DNA from: Pararhodobacter sp.
GTDB lineage: Bacteria > Pseudomonadota > Alphaproteobacteria > Rhodobacterales > Rhodobacteraceae
Length of the DNA stretch: 49,319 nucleotides
Direction of reading: 5' to 3'
Assembly (NCBI GenBank): GCA_020832665.1
Contig: JAFIEG010000028.1
Location: forward strand, 1 to 49,319
The notes under the pieces are model-generated. The model had not been told where the DNA came from, ran no database searches, and was given only the letters and a program-made list of their open reading frames with translations. How positions within the stretch are numbered: position 1 is the stretch's first letter; each line of letters opens with the position of its first letter. The translations under genes and the position numbers were made by a program. Positions 17,215-26,061 of the stretch are shown here, one piece after another.

Positions 17215-17243
17215 GATATAGGGCGAGCCGGCGCCGATGGCAA
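17215..17243 (-). promoter_or_regulatory. Candidate promoter of rimP-nusA-ylxR-infB
   Basis: On the minus strand TTGCCA (17243-17238) and TATATC (17220-17215) are separated by exactly 17 bases, a good sigma-70 pair. Transcription would start near 17208, giving a leader of about 120 nt that contains both terminator-like units before the rimP ATG at 17089. Confidence 0.55.
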
Positions 17244-17359
17244 GGGCCTTGTACGCTGTTGGGCTCAAGAGCGCGCGAGGGGCCGGTGGCACGGCAGGGC
17301 ATGCCGGGTTAGGATGGTGGTTGCCAGCCGCCCCGGCGCGGCAAAGCGAAAGGTAGGCC

Positions 17360-18301
17360 ATGCCCCCAAGCGCTTCCGCCCAGCGCCCCGCCGCGCCCGG
17401 CGCATCGCCGCGCACGCGCCGCCAGGCACTCATGCTGGCCGCCGGCGGGTTACTTATGCCGCTGGGCTGCAGCGCCTCGGGCCAGCCGGGCGAGCCGGCG
17501 CAGGCAGACTGGCATGTGTTCAACTGGCGCAGCCCGGGCCGACCCTTCGGCGGATTTTCGGGCATCCATCTCGATGACAACGGGTTGGATTTCATCGCCG
17601 TCGCCGATAGCGGGCGACTCTTTATGGGCAGTTTCACGCGCAATGAGGCTGGGCATGTCGTCGATGCCGAGATCCATTCGGTTCACCGGCTGCGCGACGA
17701 ATCGGGCTCGCCGCTTCGCGGGCGCTACCGCGACAGCGAGGGTATCGCGGTGGCGCCCGACGGCACCATCTTCATTTCCTTCGAGGGCGGCAGGCGCACC
17801 CGCGTGGCCGCCTATGCGCACCCAGACGCGCCGGCGCATGTGCTGCCCACGCATCCGCTCTTCTTCGAACTGCCCGGCAACCTTACGCTCGAATCGCTGG
17901 CCATCGATGGAAGCGGCCGTCTCTACACAATGCCGCAATCTCCGCATGAAGGCCGTTTTCCGCTTATGCGGCTGGAAAGCGATGAATGGCGCATCATCGG
18001 CGCGCTGGAGCCAATGGGCGGGCATCACCCGGTATCGCTCGATTTCGGGCCTGACGGCATGCTTTACCTACTCGAGCGGAATTTCCGCTGGTTTGCCTAT
18101 TCCAGCCGCATCAGCCGGCTGCGCCCCGGGCAATGGGACCGCCGCGAGGTGCTGGTGCAAACCGAACCCGGCCTGCTGGAGAACCACGAGGGGCTTGCGG
18201 TAACCCGCGACAGCGCCGGGCGGCTGCGCGCCACGCTGATCTCGGACGACAATGAACTGCCCTTCCAGCGCACCCAGATCGCCGAGCGGCTGCTCGACTG
18301 A
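17360..18301 (+). CDS. Esterase-like activity of phytase family lipoprotein
   Basis: Predicted envelope lipoprotein of 313 residues. The N-terminus has an arginine pair (SPRTRRQALMLAAGG) and then a lipobox-like MPLGCS, so it could be Tat- or Sec-exported and lipidated at that Cys (about residue 35). The mature part is a beta-propeller-like domain of the phytase-like family (COG4246): FGGFSGIHLD, FIAVADSGRLFMG, RDSEGIAVAPDGTIFISFEGG, and a late ENHEGLAVTRD with ISDDNE near the end. These acidic pairs resemble calcium and substrate sites of the family. True substrate is unknown. It is divergent from rimP and convergent with the hydrolase-OsmC gene. Confidence 0.8.
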   Translation: MPPSASAQRPAAPGASPRTRRQALMLAAGGLLMPLGCSASGQPGEPAQADWHVFNWRSPGRPFGGFSGIHLDDNGLDFIAVADSGRLFMGSFTRNEAGHVVDAEIHSVHRLRDESGSPLRGRYRDSEGIAVAPDGTIFISFEGGRRTRVAAYAHPDAPAHVLPTHPLFFELPGNLTLESLAIDGSGRLYTMPQSPHEGRFPLMRLESDEWRIIGALEPMGGHHPVSLDFGPDGMLYLLERNFRWFAYSSRISRLRPGQWDRREVLVQTEPGLLENHEGLAVTRDSAGRLRATLISDDNELPFQRTQIAERLLD

Positions 18302-18353
18302 CCCTGCCGGGCGGGGCGAGGATGGGGATGGTGTGCTTCGCCTGTCGGCGCGG

Positions 18354-19586
18354 TCACTCCAGCCTGGTGCGGATGGTCGCGCGCCGGTGCAGGCTGCGAT
18401 GCACCGGGCAGCGATCGGCGATCTCGACCAGCCGCTTGCGTGTGCCCTCGTCAAGATCGCCCTCGACATGGATCACCCGCTCGAACACATCCACCTTCTC
18501 GCCGCCGCCGCCACCCTCGCCGTTTTCGGCACCCTCGCCCTCATCGGCATGGCGCTTGTTATGGGTGACATCGCAGCGCACCCGTTCCAGCGGCAGCTTC
18601 TTGTGGCGGGCATACAGGCGCAGCGTCATCGTGGTGCAGGCACCCAGCGCCGCCGACAGCAGCTGATAGGGTGACGGCCCGGCATTGGTGCCGCCAACCG
18701 ATTCGGGCTCGTCGGCACTCAGGAAATGATCGCCACCCACCATGATATCCTGGCGAAAGCCCTTCGGGTCGGCCTCGCTCACGCGTACCACGCCTTCCGG
18801 CGCGCCCTCGGGCGCGGGCTCGGCCTTCAGCGCCAGATAGCGCGAGGCCCAGGCCATGATCACATCGGCGGTATAATCGGCATCCGCCTTGCGGCTGATC
18901 AGATGGTCGGCATCGTCGAGTGTGACGAAGCTTTTCGGGTGCCGCGCGGCGACGAACAGCGCCTGCGCGTTGTCGATGCCCACGATCTCGTCGCGCGGCG
19001 CGTGCAGCACCAGAAGTGCGGCCTTCAGCCGGCGCAAGGCGCTTTCCAGCGACGCGGCGCGTACATCCTCGACAAATCCGCGCCGGATCTCGAATTCGCG
19101 CCCGCCCAGGCTGACGCGGGCGGCGCCCTGCGCCTCGATATCGGCAAGCGAGGCGCCAAAATTCTTCAGCACATGCTCGGGGTCGGCGGGCGCGCCAATG
19201 GTGACCAGCGCGCGCAGCCCCTTGATATCGGGTGCCGCCGCCACCGCCGCAGCGCCGCCCAGCGAATGGCCGATCAGCAGTTGCGGCGCCAGCCCGTTTT
19301 GCGCCATCCAGGCCGCCGCGGCGCGCAGATCGCCCACATTCGAGCTGAAATCGGTATTTGCGAACTCGCCCTGCGAATGCCCCAGCCCGGTGAAATCGAA
19401 GCGCAGCACCGCCATGCCATGCGCCGTCAGCCGCGCGGCGATGCGCCTTGCGGCGGCGATATCCTTGGTGCAGGTGAAGCAATGCGCCATCAGCGCCGCG
19501 CCGCGCACCGGGCCCGCCGGCCGGTCCAGCCGGGCAGCAAGCTCGGCCCCGTCATGCCCGGCAAAGCTGATCCGTTCGCGTTTCAT
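18354..19586 (-). CDS. Alpha/beta hydrolase-OsmC fusion protein
   Basis: Two-domain cytoplasmic protein of 410 residues. Residues 1-250 are an alpha/beta hydrolase: nucleophile elbow GHSLG (Ser108), catalytic Asp region HAPRDEIVG and His region LDDADHLIS. Residues about 265-410 are an OsmC/Ohr-like domain with SVGGTNAGPSPYQLLSAALGAC and a second cysteine in IADRCPVHRSL, the pair that reduces organic hydroperoxides in OsmC proteins. A G/E-rich loop (EGEGAENGEGGGGG) interrupts the OsmC part. The fusion is a known architecture; its substrate is not. An esterase feeding or protecting an organic-peroxide reductase is a reasonable guess. The ATG is close to the conserved start (MKRERISFAG). Confidence 0.88.
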   Translation of the reverse strand: MKRERISFAGHDGAELAARLDRPAGPVRGAALMAHCFTCTKDIAAARRIAARLTAHGMAVLRFDFTGLGHSQGEFANTDFSSNVGDLRAAAAWMAQNGLAPQLLIGHSLGGAAAVAAAPDIKGLRALVTIGAPADPEHVLKNFGASLADIEAQGAARVSLGGREFEIRRGFVEDVRAASLESALRRLKAALLVLHAPRDEIVGIDNAQALFVAARHPKSFVTLDDADHLISRKADADYTADVIMAWASRYLALKAEPAPEGAPEGVVRVSEADPKGFRQDIMVGGDHFLSADEPESVGGTNAGPSPYQLLSAALGACTTMTLRLYARHKKLPLERVRCDVTHNKRHADEGEGAENGEGGGGGEKVDVFERVIHVEGDLDEGTRKRLVEIADRCPVHRSLHRRATIRTRLE

Positions 19587-19672
19587 GGGTTCCCTTTCGC
19601 GTTGTCCGGGTTGATTCGCTTCGCACCCGCCCGATGTTACGCCGGCTCCCGCAAAGCCCCGGCAAGGGCCGC

Positions 19673-20659
19673 CTAGAAGCCCAGATGCCTTGCCTCGTGG
19701 CGCAGCATGTCCATCACCCGAACCAGCGCGGCGGCGATGCCGGGCTCGGACAGCGCATGCCCGGCCAGCGGCACCAGCTCCAGCCGGCTGCCGGGCCAGG
19801 CGCGGTGCAACGCATGGGCGGTGGCCGGCGGACAGATCATGTCGAACTGGCCCTGCACGATGGTGCCGCGCACTCCCTCCATGTGCCCGGCCCCATCAAG
19901 CAACTGGCCGTCATGCTGCAGGAAGCAGCCATTCGAAAAATAGTGATTCTCCAGCCGCGCAAAGGCGCGTGCGTAATCGACCGGCGTGTCATGCAGTGCT
20001 CGCGGTGTAACGCTGGCCAGCGCGTTTTCCCATTCCACCCACAGCCGGGCAAAGCGCGATTCCTGCGCGAACACGCCCGAAAACAGCCGCCGCGCATAGG
20101 CGGCGATGAGATCATCGCGCTCATCCTCGGGGATCGGACCGGCGAAGCGCTCCCAGTATTCGGGGAAGAAGCGTGCCGCGCCGCCGCCATAGAACCAGTC
20201 CAGCTCGGCCTGCCTGCCCAGAAACACCCCGCGCAGCGCCAGAAAGGCCGCGCGCCCGGGATGCGCCTGCGCATAGGCAAGCGCCAGGGTCGCCCCCCAG
20301 CTGCCGCCAAAGACGACCCAGCGTTCGATGCCCAGCGCGCGGCGAATCGCCTCGATATCGGCAATCAGATGGGCGGTGGTGTTGGCCTCGACGCTGGCAT
20401 GCGGGCGCGAGCGGCCGCAGCCGCGCTGGTCGAACAGCACCACGCGGTAATGCGCCGGGTCGAAGAAGCGCCGCATCATCGGGCTGCAGCCGCCCCCCGG
20501 CCCGCCATGCAGCACCACCACCGGCACGCCGTTCGCGGCGCCGCATTGCTCGACATAGATGCGATGGCCGTCGCCGACATCGAGCATGCGCCGGTCAAAT
20601 GGCTCGGTCGGCGGGTAGAGTTGCGCGGATGCGCCATTTTGCTCTGGGGACTTGTCCAT
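19673..20659 (-). CDS. pip: Proline iminopeptidase (S33 family)
   Basis: Serine peptidase that removes N-terminal proline from peptides. From the ATG at 20659 it is 328 residues. Motifs are the oxyanion HGGPGGGCSP, the FDQRGCGRSRPHA loop, the nucleophile elbow FGGSWGATLALAYA (Ser about 120), and the late catalytic residues in QGQFDMICPP and LAGHALSE. The frame extends to 20689, but the ATG at 20659 fits the family better. It is divergent from ubiG; a TATATA block at 20669-20674 between them is a possible -10 box for the minus strand, with a weak -35. Confidence 0.9.
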   Translation of the reverse strand: MDKSPEQNGASAQLYPPTEPFDRRMLDVGDGHRIYVEQCGAANGVPVVVLHGGPGGGCSPMMRRFFDPAHYRVVLFDQRGCGRSRPHASVEANTTAHLIADIEAIRRALGIERWVVFGGSWGATLALAYAQAHPGRAAFLALRGVFLGRQAELDWFYGGGAARFFPEYWERFAGPIPEDERDDLIAAYARRLFSGVFAQESRFARLWVEWENALASVTPRALHDTPVDYARAFARLENHYFSNGCFLQHDGQLLDGAGHMEGVRGTIVQGQFDMICPPATAHALHRAWPGSRLELVPLAGHALSEPGIAAALVRVMDMLRHEARHLGF

Positions 20660-20745
20660 GTTGCAGACTATATACCGGGCAGGCCGCATGGCGACAGGGG
20701 GGAAGAAACCGCCGGCGCCACAAGCCGCAATGAACGGAGCCCGAG

Positions 20746-21492
20746 ATGAACGCCACCACCGTCGATGACGCCGAGATCGCCAAGTTCCAGGCCATGGCCG
20801 AGGAATGGTGGAACCCGAACGGCAAGTTCCGCCCGCTGCACATGCTCAACCCCTGCCGGCTGGACTACATCACCACCCAGATTGCCGCCGAATTCGACCG
20901 CGATCTGCGCGTCGTGCAGCCGTTTCAGGGGCTCAGGCTGCTGGATATCGGCTGCGGCGGCGGCTTGCTGTCGGAACCCATGGCCAGGCTGGGGGCGCAG
21001 GTGGTCGGCGCCGATGCCGCCGAGCGCAACATCCCCGTGGCGCGGCTGCATGCCGAATCCCAGGGACTGGAGATCGACTATCGCCACACCACAGCCGAGG
21101 CGATGGCGGCTTCGGGCGAGCGTTTCGACGTTGTGCTGAACATGGAGGTGGTCGAGCATGTCTCCGACCCGCTGGCCTATCTCAGCGCCTGCCATGACCT
21201 GCTCAAGCCCGGCGGGCTGATGATCTGCTCGACGATCAACCGCAACGCAAAAAGCTTCGCCATGGCCATCGTGGGGGCGGAATATGTCATGCGCTGGCTG
21301 CCCAAGGGCACGCATGAATGGCAAAAATTCATAACCCCTGAAGAGCTTTACGGCCTCTTGCGCCGCGCCGGGTTCGACCCGGTTGACCGCAAGGGCATGG
21401 TGTTCAACCCGCTTTCCTGGGCCTGGTCGCTGTCGTCGCGCGATCTGTCGGTGAATTACGTCACCGCCGCCATTCGCCGCCCAGCGCCGTAG
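20746..21492 (+). CDS. ubiG: Ubiquinone biosynthesis O-methyltransferase
   Basis: SAM-dependent methyltransferase that carries out both O-methylations in ubiquinone synthesis. The 248-residue product has the family N-terminus ([21 protein letters not shown]), SAM motif [14 protein letters not shown] (about 65-78), acidic loop VVGADA, and the UbiG-type segment [16 protein letters not shown]-terminal [14 protein letters not shown] is also typical. Its TAG stop lies within the copy of the palindromic repeat at 21489-21513, and the next gene converges from the right. Confidence 0.95.
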   Translation: MNATTVDDAEIAKFQAMAEEWWNPNGKFRPLHMLNPCRLDYITTQIAAEFDRDLRVVQPFQGLRLLDIGCGGGLLSEPMARLGAQVVGADAAERNIPVARLHAESQGLEIDYRHTTAEAMAASGERFDVVLNMEVVEHVSDPLAYLSACHDLLKPGGLMICSTINRNAKSFAMAIVGAEYVMRWLPKGTHEWQKFITPEELYGLLRRAGFDPVDRKGMVFNPLSWAWSLSSRDLSVNYVTAAIRRPAP

Positions 21493-21513
21493 GCCGGGCA
21501 ATCCGCCCAGCTT
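21489..21513. repeat. Interspersed palindrome, copy 2 (degenerate)
   Basis: Related to the palindrome at 11560-11583: GTAGG, then a GGGC / GCCC pair around AAT, between the convergent genes ubiG and the iron-sulfur protein. The stem is reduced to about 6 bp with one G-U pair. The ubiG stop codon lies at its left edge. Confidence 0.5.
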
Positions 21514-21606
21514 GCGCCGGGGGTGGATGTGTTCGTCGGGTGTCACAAACAAGCCGCCGGCGTTTTACCTGCCCATGCCTGCCAAATTGATGGTTCGGAA
21601 TGCTAA

Positions 21607-22632
21607 TTACCCAGCTTTCACCGCGCCTTCAGCCCCCTCGCGGCTTTCCCGCTCGCGCCGCCGCGCCAGCTTGGCCACCAGATTGGCACCCACGCCGGGC
21701 CGAGAGAAGGGGCACACCGCCACGCAGATGCCGCAACCGGCGGTTTCGTTGAAAAACGGCAGGCAGCGGTCGAAATCGACATACCATTTCTGCACCCCGC
21801 GCACAGTCTGCTTTTCGGGCAAAATCGCCATCGGCGGGCAGTGATCGGCGCAGATGCGGCAATTGGTGCAAAACCCGTCGGCGCCGAATTCGTCAGGTGC
21901 ATCGGGGGCCAGCTCCATGTCGGTGAGCACGCCGGCCAGCCTGAAACACGAGCCCAGCTCGCGATGGATGAGCGAGCCATGCTTGCCCAACTCGCCCATA
22001 CCCGCCGCGATCGCGGCCGGAAGCAGTACCATCTCACCGGCCATCGGCCCATGCTCGGGCGCAGCGTCATGGCCCTGTTCACGCAGCCAGCCGGCAAGGC
22101 GCTTCGATATCTCCGCCCCGCGCGTGTACTGGCGCACCACCTCGATCCCGGCCTCCTGCTCGGGCGCGGCCTGCATGGTGTCGTAATCCATGGCGATACC
22201 CAGCACGACGATGAAGCACCAGCCGATCTCGTGCCCCTCGAATGCCCATTCCGGCCTTATCCGGGCAATGCCCACCGCCTCGGCCCCCAGAAGCGCGGCC
22301 TCGGCCTTGATGCGCGCGCTCCACTCACCGGGGCTGCCCGGCGCCGGCACTTGCGCCAGATCGGGCAGCTTGCGCGCCTGCACCTCGGCGCGGATGGCGC
22401 GTTCGCGGGCGAAAGCGGGGTTGTCGTTGCGCCGGTAGAACCAGCGCTGCACCGCGCCATGGGCGATGCTGTCGGGCTCGCTCGCCCAGTAGACATGGCG
22501 CGGGCGGCGAAAGACGGCCTCGTCCAGCCCGTTGATGTCATTGCCCGAGACATCGGGCCAGAGTGCCATCTGCTCCGGGTCCGGTTGCCAGTTTTTCGGC
22601 AGTTTCACCATTACCTTGCCCCCCCATGCCAT
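21607..22632 (-). CDS. Reductive dehalogenase/QueG-like 4Fe-4S protein
   Basis: Product of about 341 residues with two [4Fe-4S] cluster motifs near the C-terminus: CTNCRICADHCPPMAI and CGICVAVCPFSRPG. The second is preceded by a cysteine (RCLPFFNETAG). The central part (GEMVLLPAAIAAGMGELGKHG, FRLAGVLTDMELAPD) matches the cobamide-binding domain of reductive dehalogenases and epoxyqueuosine reductase. Length and the W/P-rich N-terminus differ from QueG, so an NADPH- or ferredoxin-fed dehalogenase-like protein is more likely. There is no Tat signal, so it is cytoplasmic. Start: ATG 22632 or ATG 22611; a G7 run lies between them. The neighbouring MITE-like element covers its promoter region. Confidence 0.72.
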   Translation of the reverse strand: MAWGGKVMVKLPKNWQPDPEQMALWPDVSGNDINGLDEAVFRRPRHVYWASEPDSIAHGAVQRWFYRRNDNPAFARERAIRAEVQARKLPDLAQVPAPGSPGEWSARIKAEAALLGAEAVGIARIRPEWAFEGHEIGWCFIVVLGIAMDYDTMQAAPEQEAGIEVVRQYTRGAEISKRLAGWLREQGHDAAPEHGPMAGEMVLLPAAIAAGMGELGKHGSLIHRELGSCFRLAGVLTDMELAPDAPDEFGADGFCTNCRICADHCPPMAILPEKQTVRGVQKWYVDFDRCLPFFNETAGCGICVAVCPFSRPGVGANLVAKLARRRERESREGAEGAVKAG

Positions 22633-22641
22633 TTGCGCCAG

Positions 22642-22780
22642 CCTAGAGCGTGTCGCGTTTGTTCGGACTCGTCCAGTTCCAAACATAGGGCATGCGCCCG
22701 CCTGTGGGGCGGGCGGGCGCATGCTCGGACTGCAAGCGGCCCGGGCGGGGTGAAACCGATCTAACGCGACATGCGATAGG
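22642..22780. mobile_element. MITE-like element with terminal inverted repeats
   Basis: A 139-bp non-coding element between divergent genes. Its ends, 22642-22671 and 22751-22780, are inverted repeats matching at about 22 of 30 positions; the shared core is TGTCGCGTT. In the middle a perfect 13-bp hairpin (22690-22702 with 22712-22724, arm GCATGCGCCCGCC) has a 9-nt loop. No transposase is encoded. The end sequence CTAGAGCGTGTCGCGTTT resembles an intergenic motif I recall from many alphaproteobacteria, which suggests a miniature element spread by a transposase elsewhere. I see no clear target-site duplication. Confidence 0.6.
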
Positions 22781-22882
22781 CCGGCGGCGCGCCCCGTGGC
22801 AACGCCGGGATGACAGCGTGTGACTTGCAGGCTAGGCATGGGCGAATCTGCCAGCCCACCCGCAATCGGCCGAGAACCCACG

Positions 22883-24124
22883 ATGCCAAACGCGCCCCAT
22901 GCCGCACCCGCCCTTGCGCCCACCCGCCATGCCGAGATCGCCGTCATCGGCGCCGGGGTGATCGGGCTGGCGGCGGCGCTGCGGCTGGCTCAGGCGGGGC
23001 GCGAGGTGGTGCTGATCGACCCCGAGAAGCCGGGCTCGGGCGCTTCATTCGGCAATGCCGGCACCATCGCCGATTACGCGGTGCTGCCCGTGGCACAGCC
23101 CGGCCTGCTGCGCGATCTGCCGCGCCTGCTGACCGACCGCGACAGCCCGCTGGCGCTGCGCCCGCGCGGGCTGTGGCGCATGCTGCCCTGGCTGGCCGCC
23201 TTTTCCTGGAACTGCCTGCCCCATCGCTGCCGGGCCAATGCCGCCGCGCTGGCCGAAATGCTGGCCGATGCCGGGCGGCGCTGGCAGGAACTGGCCCAGG
23301 CGGCCGGCGGCGGCGATCTGCTCAAGGACAATGGCTGCCTGTATCTGATAGAAAGCGAATCACTCGCCCGCAGCGGCGCTGCCGATGCCGGTTTCCGCCG
23401 CCGCTATGGGGTGCAGCTTCAGGAGCTGGCACCGCCCGAGGTGGCGGCGCTGGAACCCGCACTGCCGGCGGTGGCGGGGGGCGCACACTACTTCCCCACC
23501 GCGATGCATGTCACCGATCCGGGCGCCATGATGGCGCTTCTGGCCGATGCCTGCACCCGCCAGGGCGTGCGCTTCATCGCCGCGCGGGTCGATGCGCTGA
23601 CCCCCTTTGCCGGCGGGGTGGAACTGCAGGCGGGTGGCGAGCGGCTGCACGCGGCGCGGGCGGTGATCGCCGCCGGAGCCGCCTCGGCGCCGCTGGCGCG
23701 GCAGGCCGGCGAACGGGTGTTGCTGGATACCGAGCGCGGCTATCACCTCGAATTCGACATGCCCGCGCCGCTGCTGTCGCGCCCGGCAGCCTCGGCGCAG
23801 GGCGGTTTCTACATGATCCCCATGCACGGGCGGCTGCGCGTGGCCGGCGCGGTCGAGTTGGGCGGCACGTCGCTGCCGCCCGACAAGGCGCGGCTGGCCA
23901 CGCTGGAGCGCGGCGCGCGGCGCTTCTTCCCCGATCTGCCGGCACCGTCGCGAAGCTGGTCGGGCTTTCGCCCCTCGGTGCCGGGCATGCTGCCGCTGAT
24001 CCGGCGCGCGCACACACATCCGCAGGTGGTGCTGGCTTTCGGTCACGGCCATCTGGGGCTGACGCTGGCGCCCCTCACGGCCGAGCGCGTGGCGGTGCTG
24101 CTCGATGGCGGCGAGAGCGGCTGA
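22883..24124 (+). CDS. FAD-dependent oxidoreductase (DadA-like amino-acid oxidase)
   Basis: D-amino acid dehydrogenase/glycine oxidase family flavoprotein, 413 residues from the ATG at 22883. The FAD-binding motif is AEIAVIGAGVIGLAAALRLA (about 18-37), followed by VVLIDPEKPGSGASFGNAG, the GSGAS segment typical of DadA. The C-terminal half has GYHLEFD, GGFYMIPMHGRLRVAGAVELGG and the late flavin motif FGHGHLGLTLAPLTAE. It probably oxidises a D-amino acid or related imino acid and passes electrons to quinone or oxygen. Upstream in-frame ATGs exist (22820, 22838), but the family starts near the FAD motif. It stands alone between the MITE-like element and the secretion genes. Confidence 0.85.
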   Translation: MPNAPHAAPALAPTRHAEIAVIGAGVIGLAAALRLAQAGREVVLIDPEKPGSGASFGNAGTIADYAVLPVAQPGLLRDLPRLLTDRDSPLALRPRGLWRMLPWLAAFSWNCLPHRCRANAAALAEMLADAGRRWQELAQAAGGGDLLKDNGCLYLIESESLARSGAADAGFRRRYGVQLQELAPPEVAALEPALPAVAGGAHYFPTAMHVTDPGAMMALLADACTRQGVRFIAARVDALTPFAGGVELQAGGERLHAARAVIAAGAASAPLARQAGERVLLDTERGYHLEFDMPAPLLSRPAASAQGGFYMIPMHGRLRVAGAVELGGTSLPPDKARLATLERGARRFFPDLPAPSRSWSGFRPSVPGMLPLIRRAHTHPQVVLAFGHGHLGLTLAPLTAERVAVLLDGGESG

Positions 24125-24254
24125 GGCGCCGGCCACCCCGCCCATTCTCCCCCTGCCAGCATTTACCCGATCCTAGCAATTGAAGCCCACAATGGCCGGC
24201 GAAGGGTGAAGGCTGCGCGGGCATATGCCGGTGGCCATTTGGGAGAAGAAGGTC

Positions 24255-26060
24255 ATGACGGCCAGGCGGCACGCCAGCTATTCAGCGGGCGCGCGGGATG
24301 CGTTGATGCGGGGTCATGCGCCGCTCATCGCCGGCGCGCTGGGTTTCGGTGCGCTGGTCAACCTGCTGATGCTCACCGGCCCCGTCTTCATGTTGCAGAT
24401 CTACGACCGGGTGCTGGCGACACGTTCGGGGGCGACGCTGGCGGCACTCTTTGCGCTGGTCTGTTTCCTGTATCTGATGATGTGGGTGCTCGATCACGCC
24501 CGCGGCCGCATCATGGCGCGCATCGGCGCGCGCTTCCAGTCGCGGCTCGACGACCGGGTCTTTGCCGCGGCGATGGAGCGTGCCACGCGCTCGCCCGATG
24601 ATGCTGGCGCCAACCGCGCGCAGAATGATCTGGAAACGGTGCAGCGGCTGATCGGCTCGCCGGTGGCGCTGGCGCTGCAGGATGCGCCCTGGACGCCACT
24701 TTTCATCGCGCTGATCTTTCTGTTCCATCCGCAGCTGGGCTTGCTGGCGCTGGCCGGCGGTTCGGTGCTGGTGGCGCTGGCGCTTCTAAACCAGTGGCGG
24801 CTGCGCGCGCCGCTGGGCGCGGCCATGCGCGCCGCCACCGGCGCCGAGCAGATGGGCCAGCGCTTTCGCCACGAGGCCGGCCCCATGCGCGCGCTCGGCA
24901 TGCTGCCCGGCGCGCATGCGCGCTGGCGCGAACAGCGCGCGCTGGCGCTGGCAATGACCATCGCCGCCGCTGATCGCAGCGGCGGCTACAGCACCGCCAC
25001 GCGCGGCTTCCGGCTGTTCCTGCAATCGGCGATGCTGGCGCTCGGCGCCTGGCTGGTGCTGCAAGACCGGATCACGCCGGGGGTGATGATCGCGGCCTCC
25101 ATCATCCTTGGCCGGGCGCTGGCGCCGGTCGAGCAGCTGGTGGCGCAATGGCCATCGCTGCAGGCCGGCGCGCTCGGCTGGCGCCGGCTGCAAGCCTTCC
25201 TGGAAAGCCAGCCAGCCCCCGCTATGCCGATGTCACTGCCACGCCCGCAGGGGCAATTGCGGCTGGCTTCGGTAACCGTGGTGCCGCCAGGCGCGCGCGC
25301 CGCTTCGCTCAGGCTGATCGATTTCGCGCTTGAGCCGGGGCGCGCGCTGGGTGTCATCGGCCCGTCGGGTTCGGGCAAATCTACCCTGGCGCGGTGCGTC
25401 ACCGGCATCTGGCCCGCCGCCGGCGGAAGGGTCAGCCTCGACGGCATGGCCATCGATCGCTACGCGCCCGATGTGCTGGGGCGGTTGATCGGCTATCTGC
25501 CCCAGCGCGTGGTGCTGTTTCAGGGCACGGTGGCCGAGAACATCGCGCGGCTCGACTGCGCCCCCGACCCGGCGCAGGTGCTGCACGCGGCGCGCCGGGC
25601 CGGCGCGCATGAGATGATCGCGGCGCTGGCGCAGGGCTATGACACGCCGCTTGCCGGCGATGGCGCGCCGCTCTCGGGCGGGCAGATCCAGCGTATTGGG
25701 CTGGCGCGGGCGTTTTACGGCGACCCGGTACTGATGGTGCTCGACGAGCCCGATGCCAGCCTCGATGCCGAGGGCTCGATGGCGCTCAACCGCGCCATTC
25801 GCGAGGCCAGGGCCGGCGGCGCGGCGGTGATGGTGATGGCGCACCGGCCCTCGGCGATACTGGAATGCGATACGCTGCTGGTGCTCGATTCCGGCCATCA
25901 GGCGGGTTTCGGCCCGCGCGATGCGGTGCTGCGCGAGCATGTGCGCAACCACACCGACATCGTGCCCCCGCGCGCCGCCGGGCCTTCCGGTCTTCAGGCG
26001 GGGGTTGGTTCCGCCTCGGTCGAAGCCGCCGCGCGCCACGGCGGGAGGGAGACGCATTGA
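24255..26060 (+). CDS. Type I secretion system permease/ATPase (PrtD-like)
   Basis: Inner-membrane ABC exporter with fused permease and ATPase, 601 residues. The N-terminal membrane domain (about 25-310) contains VNLLMLTGPVFMLQIYDRVL, a hallmark of PrtD/HlyB-type exporters for RTX proteins. The ATPase domain has Walker A GPSGSGKST (about 368), the Q-loop in YLPQRVVLFQGTVAENIA, signature LSGGQIQRIGLARA (about 472), Walker B LMVLDEPDASLD and an H-loop MAHRP. No C39 peptidase domain, so it exports substrates with C-terminal signals. The ATG at 24255 has GGGAG 9 bases upstream; 24225 is an in-frame alternative. The fusion protein gene starts 1 base after its stop. The outer-membrane TolC partner is not in the window. 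Confidence 0.92.
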   Translation: MTARRHASYSAGARDALMRGHAPLIAGALGFGALVNLLMLTGPVFMLQIYDRVLATRSGATLAALFALVCFLYLMMWVLDHARGRIMARIGARFQSRLDDRVFAAAMERATRSPDDAGANRAQNDLETVQRLIGSPVALALQDAPWTPLFIALIFLFHPQLGLLALAGGSVLVALALLNQWRLRAPLGAAMRAATGAEQMGQRFRHEAGPMRALGMLPGAHARWREQRALALAMTIAAADRSGGYSTATRGFRLFLQSAMLALGAWLVLQDRITPGVMIAASIILGRALAPVEQLVAQWPSLQAGALGWRRLQAFLESQPAPAMPMSLPRPQGQLRLASVTVVPPGARAASLRLIDFALEPGRALGVIGPSGSGKSTLARCVTGIWPAAGGRVSLDGMAIDRYAPDVLGRLIGYLPQRVVLFQGTVAENIARLDCAPDPAQVLHAARRAGAHEMIAALAQGYDTPLAGDGAPLSGGQIQRIGLARAFYGDPVLMVLDEPDASLDAEGSMALNRAIREARAGGAAVMVMAHRPSAILECDTLLVLDSGHQAGFGPRDAVLREHVRNHTDIVPPRAAGPSGLQAGVGSASVEAAARHGGRETH

Positions 26061-26061
26061 C

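Noticed and set aside
17090-17302. 71-codon N-terminal extension of rimP
   Set aside because: It covers the promoter and terminator-like hairpins, and the family starts at 17089.
17160-17340. Possible tRNA or small RNA gene upstream of rimP, as in the E. coli operon
   Set aside because: I found no T-loop GGTTCGA text or cloverleaf arms; the stretch is better explained as promoter and leader.
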